NCBI GenBank assembly: GCA_910578615.1
Contig: CAJTRI010000028.1
Location: forward strand, 1 to 7,893
Source: an uncultured Duncaniella sp.
GTDB taxonomy: Bacteria; Bacteroidota; Bacteroidia; Bacteroidales; Muribaculaceae
DNA: 7,893 bases
Reading direction: 5' to 3'
Below the pieces are notes generated by a model. That model worked only from the letters and a program-made list of their open reading frames with translations. It was not told the origin of the DNA and searched no databases. Within the stretch, counting starts at the first letter, position 1, and the number at the start of each line of letters is the position of its first letter. The translations under genes were made by a program, and so were the position numbers. Positions 1 to 5,436 of the stretch are shown here, in pieces.

Positions 1-232
1 GGCCACTATCGTCAACTTTTAAGGGAAAATCACTACGTCAATTGTTTAAAGAGTGATTAAAGCCATATTTATGAATAATATTAAACACACATGGTTCAAT
101 GTAAATAACGCGAGTTCGATATAAGGATTCTGCAAAATCGACAATAAAACAATCAGCCATTTAGCACGAAACTAAGTGGCTGATTTTCTTGGTGAAATCA
201 CGGGAAATCCGTAAATTTATAGTGCTCAATTA
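1..232. other. AT-rich accessory flank without a convincing gene
   Basis: This stretch is visibly richer in A and T than the genes that follow, and I see no gene of credible length. Two plus-strand frames are open from the window edge and stop at 55-57 (TGA) and 58-60 (TAA). Either could be the last codons of a gene lying mostly outside the window, but fewer than 20 codons cannot be assigned. On the minus strand a short open stretch runs off the left edge without a clear start. The only strong signal is the terminator hairpin at 151-187. A weaker 7-bp inverted repeat, AATCACT/AGTGATT, lies at 29-35 and 52-58. Confidence 0.5.
151..187. terminator. Bidirectional intrinsic terminator hairpin
   Basis: The arm AATCAGCCATTT (151-162) pairs with AAGTGGCTGATT (174-185) over 12 bp with one G-T wobble around an 11-nt loop. 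The plus strand continues with TTTTCTT. The minus strand continues with TTGTTTTATT, so the hairpin can stop transcription from both sides. It most likely ends whatever gene lies left of the window and shields it from the insertion sequence. Confidence 0.75.
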
Positions 233-236
233 GGCA

Positions 237-257
237 CAAGCCGAAATGCCGGTTCAT
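237..257 (+). repeat. Left terminal inverted repeat of the insertion sequence
   Basis: This 21-nt sequence is the reverse complement of 1620-1640 except for one base (T at 254). The repeat lies just upstream of the promoter-like TAAATTTG box of the transposase gene, so it is probably both the transposase binding site and part of the promoter region. Confidence 0.9.
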
Positions 258-275
258 AGTTTTTTTAGAAAGTGT

Positions 276-283
276 TAAATTTG
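276..283 (+). promoter_or_regulatory. Bacteroidetes -7 box of the transposase gene
   Basis: TAAATTTG matches the Bacteroidetes consensus TAnnTTTG exactly. The box ends only four bases before the ATG at 288, so a start site 5-7 nt downstream would fall at or within the start codon, giving a leaderless or nearly leaderless mRNA. No clear -33 TTG is seen at the usual distance, where the left inverted repeat lies. Confidence 0.5.
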
Positions 284-287
284 CGGT

Positions 288-647
288 ATGAAAACAGCAG
301 ATGCAATATGGATGTGTCTTCCCGAGGGTATGGACGAGTTATTTGAGATTGTCAAGTTCGAACGTACGGATAAAGCATATGACATTTGGCTTGACGAGAA
401 GAAGAAACTGTCGGACGAGGACTACCGCAATCCGAACATTGTGGCACGTGGATACACGGATTACGTTACCGTTCAGGATTATCCGATGCGCGGCAGACCT
501 GTTTATCTGTACATGCGCAAAAACAAATGGTGGGACAAGGCAACCAGCGAGATTTTCAGTTACAATCTCGAACTTCCCAACGAGGAGGGTACACGACCCC
601 GCGCCGGGTTCGTGGCTTTTTTTAAAGGCGACGGCTCTGTCGATTAA
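288..647 (+). CDS. ISAon1-type transposase, N-terminal frame
   Basis: This 119-residue frame encodes the N-terminal, probably DNA-end-binding part of an ISL3/ISAon1-type transposase. From memory of the family, such N-terminal parts begin with a LLPEG-like motif followed by an acidic and aromatic stretch. Here CLPEGMDELFEIV (residues 10-22) fits, which supports the ATG at 288. No Shine-Dalgarno site precedes the start. The frame reaches a T7 run at 617-623 and then ends with an unrelated tail (KGDGSVD) at a TAA at 645-647. The catalytic part continues in another frame from about 622, so a full transposase of roughly 432 residues needs a shift at the T run. If no shift happens, this product alone could act as a DNA-binding regulator; that last point is inference. 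Confidence 0.75.
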   Translation: MKTADAIWMCLPEGMDELFEIVKFERTDKAYDIWLDEKKKLSDEDYRNPNIVARGYTDYVTVQDYPMRGRPVYLYMRKNKWWDKATSEIFSYNLELPNEEGTRPRAGFVAFFKGDGSVD

Positions 648-1587
648 GCACATAGCGCAGACGTACTGCGTCAACGGCAAATATTTCGCAGACCTGTACC
701 GTGACAAAATCAGCGGCTGTGCCGGTTGGTGCGACACGGAACTTGGATGCGGCTTCTATTTCAACGCATCAAACATCGGTCCGTACATGAGCCTGGACGA
801 GACCTGTCTGAACAACGGCGGGATATGGACATTCCTCACCAACAAAGACGGTCACGGAGGGCGGGGGACACTGGCCGCCGCCATACCATGGACAAAAAGC
901 GACGAGATAATATCGGTATTGGTCGGCACCATGGGCAAATCATTGAGACGAAAGGTCAAGGAAGTGACCTGCGACCTGTCGCCATCGATGATGCTGATAG
1001 CCGCCGAGGTATTCTACAACGCCCACGTCGTTAACGACCGCTTCCATGTGCAGCAGGTGTATAACGAGGCCGTCGACGAGATACGTGTCGACATCCGGCG
1101 CAAGCTTATAGCCGAAGACAACAGCAGTGACAAATCAGAGCCTCCAATTACATATTCCAACGGCGAGACCAAGCGCCAGATACTCGCCCGCAGCAAGCAC
1201 ACACTGATGATGTCGCAAAACAAATGGACTGACACGCGGCGTCATCGTGCCAATATCCTGTTCAAACACTATCCGATACTCAAAGCCGCGTACCTGCTTG
1301 CGATGGAGCTGCGCCGCATATTCAATATGAAAATATCCCCGACCAAGGCATCAGGGAAGATGGACAAATGGTATGAGAAAGTAACGGCATTGGACAACAA
1401 TAACTTCCGTTCTGTTATCAAGACATTCAGGAATCATGCCCCGACAATAACCAACTACTTCCGCAGGCGTGCCACCAACGCATCTGCCGAGGCATTCAAC
1501 TCCAAGGTCAAGATCTTCCGATCGCAGATGCATGGCGTAAGAGACCGCGGCTTCTTCATCTTCCGACTCGTAAAACTCTACGCCTAG
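622..1587 (+). CDS. ISL3-family transposase, catalytic frame
   Basis: This frame encodes the DDE catalytic part of an ISL3/ISAon1-type transposase, about 321 residues if joined to the preceding frame at the T7 run. The motif order fits the family: SLDE with the first catalytic Asp, then a LTNK element, CDLSPSM with the second Asp, VNDRFHVQ, a basic helix ending SKHTLMMSQNKW, and NASAEAFNSKVK with the catalytic Glu near the end. It finishes with RLVKLYA and a TAG at 1585-1587, about 30 bp before the right inverted repeat. The first in-frame ATG after the junction lies next to SLDE, too late for a complete domain, so the product most likely depends on a frame change rather than its own start. 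The frame is also open upstream to 301, but that translation is meaningless. All three catalytic acids are present, so the element may be active. Confidence 0.8.
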   Translation, partial: LKATALSIKHIAQTYCVNGKYFADLYRDKISGCAGWCDTELGCGFYFNASNIGPYMSLDETCLNNGGIWTFLTNKDGHGGRGTLAAAIPWTKSDEIISVLVGTMGKSLRRKVKEVTCDLSPSMMLIAAEVFYNAHVVNDRFHVQQVYNEAVDEIRVDIRRKLIAEDNSSDKSEPPITYSNGETKRQILARSKHTLMMSQNKWTDTRRHRANILFKHYPILKAAYLLAMELRRIFNMKISPTKASGKMDKWYEKVTALDNNNFRSVIKTFRNHAPTITNYFRRRATNASAEAFNSKVKIFRSQMHGVRDRGFFIFRLVKLYA

Positions 1588-1619
1588 ACTTTAACATTTC
1601 AGCTCTCGAATTTTAACAA

Positions 1620-1640
1620 ATGCACCGGCATTTCGGCTTG
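1620..1640 (-). repeat. Right terminal inverted repeat of the insertion sequence
   Basis: Read on the minus strand, this begins CAAGCCGAAATGCCGG and matches 237-257 at 20 of 21 positions. It lies 32 bp after the transposase stop codon. Confidence 0.9.
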
Positions 1641-1657
1641 ACCCATATTAAGCCGCT

Positions 1658-1678
1658 TTTGGCTACCCTTTGGCTACC
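1658..1678. repeat. Tandem TTTGGCTACC repeat with 11-bp period
   Basis: TTTGGCTACC occurs at 1658-1667 and again at 1669-1678 with a single C between. The 11-bp period places both copies on nearly the same face of the helix. It sits between the right end of the insertion sequence and the 3' end of tRNA-Thr, where integrases often recombine. A role as recombinase binding sites or a remnant of an integrative element is possible but unproven. Confidence 0.6.
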
Positions 1679-1680
1679 TA

Positions 1681-1722
1681 ATTTTACAGAAATAGCTGAC
1701 AATCAAATGATTATCAGCTATT
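1681..1722 (-). terminator. Hairpin downstream of tRNA-Thr, likely its terminator
   Basis: AATAGCTGA (1691-1699) pairs with TCAGCTATT (1714-1722). After one C-A mismatch the stem continues with AATC/GATT around an AAAT loop. On the minus strand it starts about 6 nt after the tRNA 3' end. The following T tract is short and broken (TTTCTGTAAAAT), so termination may be weak or the hairpin may mainly guide 3' processing. Confidence 0.5.
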
Positions 1723-1727
1723 CTATG

Positions 1728-1800
1728 AGCCGCGAGTGGGACTCGAACCCACGACCTTTTCGTTACGAATGAAATGCTCTACCGACTGAGCTATTGCGGC
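1728..1800 (-). tRNA. tRNA-Thr (anticodon CGU)
   Basis: The 73-nt minus-strand sequence folds as a standard cloverleaf. The acceptor arm GCCGCAA pairs with TCGCGGC (one T opposite A at the inner end), the D stem is GCTC/GAGC, and the T arm is GTGGG-TTCGAGT-CCCAC with a five-base variable loop AGGTC. The anticodon loop TTCGTAA gives CGT, reading ACG threonine codons. The discriminator base is T, and no CCA is encoded, so it must be added after transcription. In the anticodon stem, TTTCA faces CGAAA: four pairs form, but the pair closing the loop is A-C instead of A-T. This gene is a plausible insertion site for the accessory DNA on its 3' side. Confidence 0.93.
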
Positions 1801-1833
1801 TTGGATATGTATTGGCTGATTATTTCAGCGATG

Positions 1834-1866
1834 CAAAGGTAGTAAATATTTTTTAATATCACACAA
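1834..1866 (-). promoter_or_regulatory. Promoter of tRNA-Thr
   Basis: On the minus strand a TTG (1866-1864) is followed after 22 bp by TACCTTTG (1841-1834), an exact match to the Bacteroidetes -7 consensus TAnnTTTG. The expected start site near 1828 leaves a leader of about 28 nt before the mature tRNA. Confidence 0.7.
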
Positions 1867-1875
1867 TTCAGGTGA

Positions 1876-1913
1876 AGAAAAAAACGGAGGGACTGTTGTT
1901 TTGTCCCTCCGTT
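1876..1913 (-). terminator. Intrinsic terminator of the gal operon
   Basis: AACGGAGGGAC (1883-1893) and GTCCCTCCGTT (1903-1913) form a perfect 11-bp GC-rich stem with a 9-nt loop. On the minus strand the stem runs into an unbroken T tract (complement of 1878-1884). It starts 19 bp after the galK stop codon and separates the operon from the tRNA promoter. Confidence 0.92.
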
Positions 1914-1931
1914 GTCGGTCTTGTGCGGTGA

Positions 1932-3071
1932 TTATTCGCAGCGGCGTGCGCCGTCAGAGATGATCACGTCGTAGATTTTGGGCTCATGGCCATAGCGAGC
2001 ATTGAATTTTTCCTTGGCTGTGGCAATGAAGTGGTCATACTTGTCATTGGCTACGAGGTTGATTGTGCAGCCTCCGAAGCCTCCGCCCATGATACGAGAG
2101 CCGGTGACACCGCATTCTTTGGCGATGTCGTTGAGATAGTCGAGTTCCTCACATGACACTTCGTAGTCTCTGGAGAGTCCATCGTGGGTGGCATACATGA
2201 GACGGCCTACGGTGTCGATGTCTCCACGGTTGAGGGCGTCGCAGACGTCGAGGACACGTTCTTTCTCCTCAATAACGAATTTGGCCCTGATATAGTCTTC
2301 GGCCGAGATTTCGTTCTTGACGGATTCGAGCATTTCCATGTCGGCGTCACGGAGTGTCTCGATGCCGAGACGTGATGCGACACGTTCGCATGACTGGCGG
2401 CGTTTGTTGTAGGGTGAGTCTACGAGTTCGTGTTTTACGACCGAGTCTACAAGCACGAGGCGGTAGCCGTCGATCTCGAAGGGGAAATATTCGTATTCGA
2501 GGGAACGGCAGTCGAGACGGATGAGGCAGTTTTTCTTGCCAAACACAGATGCAAACTGATCCATGATGCCGCAATTGACACCACAATAGTTGTGCTCGGT
2601 CGACTGGCCGATCTTGGCAAGTTCGAATTTCTCTATCTTATTGTCGTTAAAGAGATCGTTGACAGCATATGCAAAGCATGATTCGAGGGCTGCTGATGAT
2701 GAGAGGCCTGCTCCGAGGGGAACGTTTCCCGCAAATGCGGCATCGAATCCCTTTACGGTGCCACCACGCTTTATGGTCTCGCGGCATACGCCGAAGACGT
2801 AGCGTGCCCACTGTGCGGCAGGGGCATCCTCTTCGTTTAGTCCGAAGGTTGCTGATTCGTCAAGATCAAGCGAGTAAAGGTTCACCTTGTCCGTGCCGTT
2901 GGGGCGTATGTCGGCCATAATGACTTTGTCAATGGCTCCAGGGAATACGAATCCGCCGTTATAGTCGGTGTGCTCTCCGATGAGGTTTATGCGTCCGGCT
3001 GATGCGAAGAGTATGCCCTCGCCACCGAAATGTTCGGCAAATGCCTTGACGATTTTGTCTTTTAACTCCAT
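1932..3071 (-). CDS. galK: Galactokinase
   Basis: This GHMP-family kinase transfers phosphate from ATP to C1 of alpha-D-galactose in the cytoplasm, the committed step of the Leloir pathway. The 379-residue length is typical. The galactokinase signature GRINLIGEHTDYNGGFVFP lies at residues 26-44 and contains the catalytic Arg27 and sugar-binding Glu33, His34 and Asp36. The ATP-binding GHMP motif PLGAGLSSSAALE is at 118-130, GIMDQ with the catalytic base Asp171 at 168-172, and the third motif GGGFGG at 329-334. No key residue is missing. The ATG at 3071 puts the signature at the normal distance from the N-terminus. It is the last gene of a galM-nucleotidyltransferase-galK operon, 29 bp behind its neighbour, and is followed by a strong terminator. 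The 29-bp gap is A/T-rich without a clear Shine-Dalgarno site, as is common in Bacteroidetes. Confidence 0.97.
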   Translation of the reverse strand: MELKDKIVKAFAEHFGGEGILFASAGRINLIGEHTDYNGGFVFPGAIDKVIMADIRPNGTDKVNLYSLDLDESATFGLNEEDAPAAQWARYVFGVCRETIKRGGTVKGFDAAFAGNVPLGAGLSSSAALESCFAYAVNDLFNDNKIEKFELAKIGQSTEHNYCGVNCGIMDQFASVFGKKNCLIRLDCRSLEYEYFPFEIDGYRLVLVDSVVKHELVDSPYNKRRQSCERVASRLGIETLRDADMEMLESVKNEISAEDYIRAKFVIEEKERVLDVCDALNRGDIDTVGRLMYATHDGLSRDYEVSCEELDYLNDIAKECGVTGSRIMGGGFGGCTINLVANDKYDHFIATAKEKFNARYGHEPKIYDVIISDGARRCE

Positions 3072-3100
3072 GGTATGTATTTTGTTGTATGAGTGTTTTT

Positions 3101-4006
3101 TCAGAACATTTTTTCGGGGTAGGTGCCGTCGGCGTGGAGGGTTGCGAATTTCTCGACTACGCCGGGACGGTCGGCTGCATAAGTGACACCGAACCAGCGT
3201 GAGTCAGTGTCAAGAACCTTGACTGACGCCTCGCCGTTGTGGATTAGGGTGTCTATGCAGAGCGGTATGAAGAATTCGGCCTTGGGCTTGTCGATGTCTT
3301 GGTCAAGGAATTTACGGAATTCACGTTCCGAGTAGTCGAAATAGTCAGGAGTGAATCCCCAGAGGTTCATTGATACCGGGGTCATGGGGTCGAGGGTCTG
3401 CTCATCTCCGTTCTCATCGGTGAATACAATGCGTCCGTCGGGAGCATATGAAATCGCAGTGCGTTCTACCACGCCTGTCAGATTGCCGTCATCACCTTTG
3501 GAGCATACGCCACGAGCTACCGATCCGTTTTCAGTCATAGTGTTTCCGACACGGAAACCCACCATCGAGTAGTCGCCCTTGCGGTCTCGGGGGCGCATGA
3601 GGTCTTCGGCTATCACTCGGAAGGCATCACGTCCGTAGAAGTCATCGGCGTTAATGACTGCGAAAGGTTCGTTGATAACCTCTTTGCCCATAAGGACGGC
3701 ATGGTTGGTGCCCCATGGTTTGGAGCGGTCGGCCGGACATGTGTAGCCCTCAGGGAGTTTGTCGGTTGACTGGAATACGACTTCCACGGGGATGTGGCCT
3801 TCGTATTTTGAGAGGATTTTCTCGCGGAAATCTTTTTCGAAGTCTTTGCGTATGACGAAGACTACCTTGCCAAATCCGGCCTGTATGGCGTCATAGATCG
3901 AGTAGTCCATTATGGTCTGGCCTTGAGGCCCGAGCGGGTCGAGCTGTTTGAGACCGCCGTAACGGCTGCCCATTCCGGCAGCGAGCACGAAGAGTGTGGG
4001 TTTCAT
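3101..4006 (-). CDS. Sugar-1-phosphate nucleotidyltransferase-like protein
   Basis: The 301-residue protein has the Rossmann-like fold of NTP-transferases that join a nucleotide to a sugar-1-phosphate with release of pyrophosphate. The nucleotide loop LAAGMGSRYGGLK is at residues 8-20, including the glycine-rich turn and Lys20. PWGTNHAV at 97-104 fits the base and sugar contact loop, and NADDFYG at 119-125 carries the metal-binding acid pair. No left-handed beta-helix follows, so it lacks the acyl- or acetyltransferase domain of GlmU-type enzymes. I recognise the family but not the substrate. Its place between galM and galK, with 25- and 29-bp gaps, suggests it uses a sugar-1-phosphate from this pathway, perhaps galactose-1-phosphate with UTP in place of GalT. 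Glucose-1-phosphate or an N-acetylhexosamine-1-phosphate are alternatives. The fold is sure, the substrate is a guess. Confidence 0.85.
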   Translation of the reverse strand: MKPTLFVLAAGMGSRYGGLKQLDPLGPQGQTIMDYSIYDAIQAGFGKVVFVIRKDFEKDFREKILSKYEGHIPVEVVFQSTDKLPEGYTCPADRSKPWGTNHAVLMGKEVINEPFAVINADDFYGRDAFRVIAEDLMRPRDRKGDYSMVGFRVGNTMTENGSVARGVCSKGDDGNLTGVVERTAISYAPDGRIVFTDENGDEQTLDPMTPVSMNLWGFTPDYFDYSEREFRKFLDQDIDKPKAEFFIPLCIDTLIHNGEASVKVLDTDSRWFGVTYAADRPGVVEKFATLHADGTYPEKMF

Positions 4007-4031
4007 TATATGTGATGAATATTTTGGTATA

Positions 4032-5072
4032 TTATTTAAAGATGAATTTTATTGTCTCGTCAAATTCTTCGCCCGGACGAAGAATCGGTGATGGGAAATC
4101 TGGCTTGTTGGGTGCATCTGGAAAGTTCTGACACTCGATGGCAACTCCGTCATAGTCGTGATATCTGTGGCCGGAGACGCTTTCGGGACATCCTTCGAGC
4201 CAGTTGCCGGTATATATCTGCATACCGGGCTGTGTGGTCATGACCACCAGTTTGCGGCCTGACTTGGAGGCTTTCAGCACTGCGACTTCGCGCATCACAC
4301 CCTTTTCGTATCCGTCTACAACCCAGCAGTGATCATATCCCTTGCCTATCTTCAACGGTGTGAAGTCAGCCTCTATGTCACGTCCTATCTTCTTGAAGGA
4401 TGTGAAGTCCATCGGGGTACCATTGACCGGTGCGAGTTCTCCCGTTGGAATCTGGGTCTCGTCAGTGGGCAGATAGTGTGAGGCATCGAGCCTCAGTTGA
4501 TGGTCAAGCACGGTTCCTGAATCTTCGCCGTCAAGATTGAAATATGCATGGTTTGTGAGATTGATGATGGTGGGGGCGTCAGTCTCTGCCATCAGCGAGA
4601 GGGTGAGTTCGTTGTTGTCTGTCCATGTGTATTTGGCGGTCACGGTGAGATTTCCGGGATATCCTTCCTCGCCGTCTTCGGCCACATATATAAATAGGAC
4701 GGAATCATCACCGACTGTCTTGGCGTCCCATATACGGTTCATGAATCCTTCGGGGCCTCCGTGGAGGGCGTTCGGGCCGTTGTTTATCGCGAGGGTGTAG
4801 TCTTTTCCGTCAAGTGAAAAATGTCCTCGGGCAATGCGGTTGGCAAAGCGCCCCGGAATCTTTCCGGCACATGGGCCGTCTGCAATCCAGGATGCGGCGT
4901 CGCGGTATCCGAGCACGACGTTGTCCAGCTTTCCGTCACGGTCGGGTACGCGTACGGCTGTTATGCCGGCGCCGAGTGTGGATAGCGTTACGCTTGCACC
5001 GGAGGCGTTGGTCAGTGTATAGTGTGTTATATTCCCTTTGGGGGAGTCGAACTGCCGGGTTGTTATTGTCAT
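4032..5072 (-). CDS. galM: Aldose 1-epimerase (galactose mutarotase)
   Basis: This enzyme interconverts the beta and alpha anomers of galactose and glucose, supplying alpha-galactose to GalK. Its 346 residues match the usual length. Family motifs are GRFANRI (74-80), NGPNALHGG (98-106) with His104, NLTNHAYFNL (171-180) with the catalytic acid His175, GYDHCW (245-250) with Asp247, QPGMQIYTGNW (281-291), and AIECQNFPDAPN (311-322) with the catalytic base Glu313. There is no signal peptide (the N-terminus is MTITTRQFDSPKGN), so the enzyme should be cytoplasmic, unlike the lipoprotein mutarotases found in some Bacteroidetes. It is the first gene of the operon. The ATG at 5072 lies about 20 nt after the predicted transcription start, which supports this start codon. 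Confidence 0.96.
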   Translation of the reverse strand: MTITTRQFDSPKGNITHYTLTNASGASVTLSTLGAGITAVRVPDRDGKLDNVVLGYRDAASWIADGPCAGKIPGRFANRIARGHFSLDGKDYTLAINNGPNALHGGPEGFMNRIWDAKTVGDDSVLFIYVAEDGEEGYPGNLTVTAKYTWTDNNELTLSLMAETDAPTIINLTNHAYFNLDGEDSGTVLDHQLRLDASHYLPTDETQIPTGELAPVNGTPMDFTSFKKIGRDIEADFTPLKIGKGYDHCWVVDGYEKGVMREVAVLKASKSGRKLVVMTTQPGMQIYTGNWLEGCPESVSGHRYHDYDGVAIECQNFPDAPNKPDFPSPILRPGEEFDETIKFIFK

Positions 5073-5097
5073 GGCACAGGTGTTTTTTTAGTTTCTG

Positions 5098-5128
5098 CAA
5101 ATATACGAAATATCCTCCGAAAAAAGAA
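5098..5128 (-). promoter_or_regulatory. Promoter of the gal operon
   Basis: TATATTTG on the minus strand (5105-5098) matches the Bacteroidetes -7 consensus TAnnTTTG. The -33 region about 20 bp upstream is only a T-rich stretch (TTCTTTTTT) rather than a clear TTTG. The predicted start site near 5092 gives a short leader of about 20 nt before galM. Confidence 0.7.
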
Positions 5129-5378
5129 CAGCGTATCAGTGGTGATGTCTATTATCAGAGGAGAATGTATGAAAATATGCCGTAATTTTAGAATGCCGAT
5201 ACGAGGGCTGCATATGCCTTGGCGGCCTGTATCGGATTTGGATGGTACAAATGTAGTCATTATCTGTCCGACATAGGATGTAAAAACGTGTCAAAAGCTG
5301 TAACAAATAGGTCAAATAACGGGTATAGATGGAAGTGATGAACCATTTGTGTCCGTTTTGGCCCTAATTATTGGCATT
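5106..5378. other. Divergent intergenic region between galM and the ABC-F gene
   Basis: The gap between the two divergent start codons (5073-5436) is 364 bp. Beyond the two promoters listed separately it holds a second possible minus-strand -7 box, TACATTTG (5255-5248), an inverted repeat CCGATAC/GTATCGG (5196-5202 and 5229-5235) with the 8-bp palindrome GCATATGC (5210-5217) inside it, and a 35-codon plus-strand reading frame (5169-5276) that I do not accept as a gene. I see no RNA gene or riboswitch that I recognise. Confidence 0.5.
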
Positions 5379-5411
5379 TTTGTCTTGTTAAGGAAAAAAT
5401 TCGTAACTTTG
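5379..5411 (+). promoter_or_regulatory. Promoter of the ABC-F gene
   Basis: TTTG (5379-5382) is followed after 21 bp by TAACTTTG (5404-5411). Both boxes and the spacing match the Bacteroidetes primary sigma factor consensus. The expected start site near 5417 gives a leader of about 20 nt. Confidence 0.8.
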
Positions 5412-5436
5412 CAATTCGAAAAAACGAAGTAGAACT

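Larger units (their letters stand above)
233..1644 (+). mobile_element. ISL3-family (ISAon1-like) insertion sequence
   Basis: The element is bounded by imperfect terminal inverted repeats and contains a single transposase locus split in two frames. The core repeats at 237-257 and 1620-1640 match at 20 of 21 positions and begin CAAGCCGAAATGCCGG when read inward. I placed the outer ends at 233 and 1644 because both sides then begin GG (GGCA and GGGT read inward), as ISL3 ends usually do; the ends could equally be 237 and 1640. ISL3 elements normally duplicate 8 bp of target, but the flanks (CTCAATTA left, ATATTAAG right) do not match, so I cannot confirm a target duplication. The DDE residues of the transposase look intact. 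Confidence 0.85.

Noticed and set aside
1..60. Two open plus-strand frames and a short minus-strand frame at the left edge, possibly the end of a transposase or another gene.
   Set aside because: Fewer than 20 codons are visible in each frame and none has a motif that decides between them.
301..621. The upstream extension of the transposase catalytic frame to an ATG at 301.
   Set aside because: In this region the real protein lies in the frame starting at 288, whose translation matches the family. The extension is rich in Arg, Thr and Cys and has no family motif.
1728..1800. A CRISPR or attachment duplication of the tRNA 3' end.
   Set aside because: I found no second copy of the tRNA 3' sequence in the window and no regularly spaced repeats with spacers.
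179..1818. The 8-bp sequence GGCTGATT at 179-186 and again at 1811-1818, as possible direct repeats around an island.
   Set aside because: The match is too short, one copy is part of a terminator stem, and the other lies on the 5' side of the tRNA.
2184..2681. Plus-strand reading frames of 63 and 83 codons opposite galK.
   Set aside because: They are antisense shadows of a strongly conserved galK and have no promoter or family features.
5169..5276. A 35-codon plus-strand reading frame with AGGAG five bases before its ATG.
   Set aside because: Shine-Dalgarno sites are weak predictors in Bacteroidetes, no TAnnTTTG box precedes it on the plus strand, it overlaps the inverted repeat and the possible second gal promoter, and the peptide has no recognisable feature.
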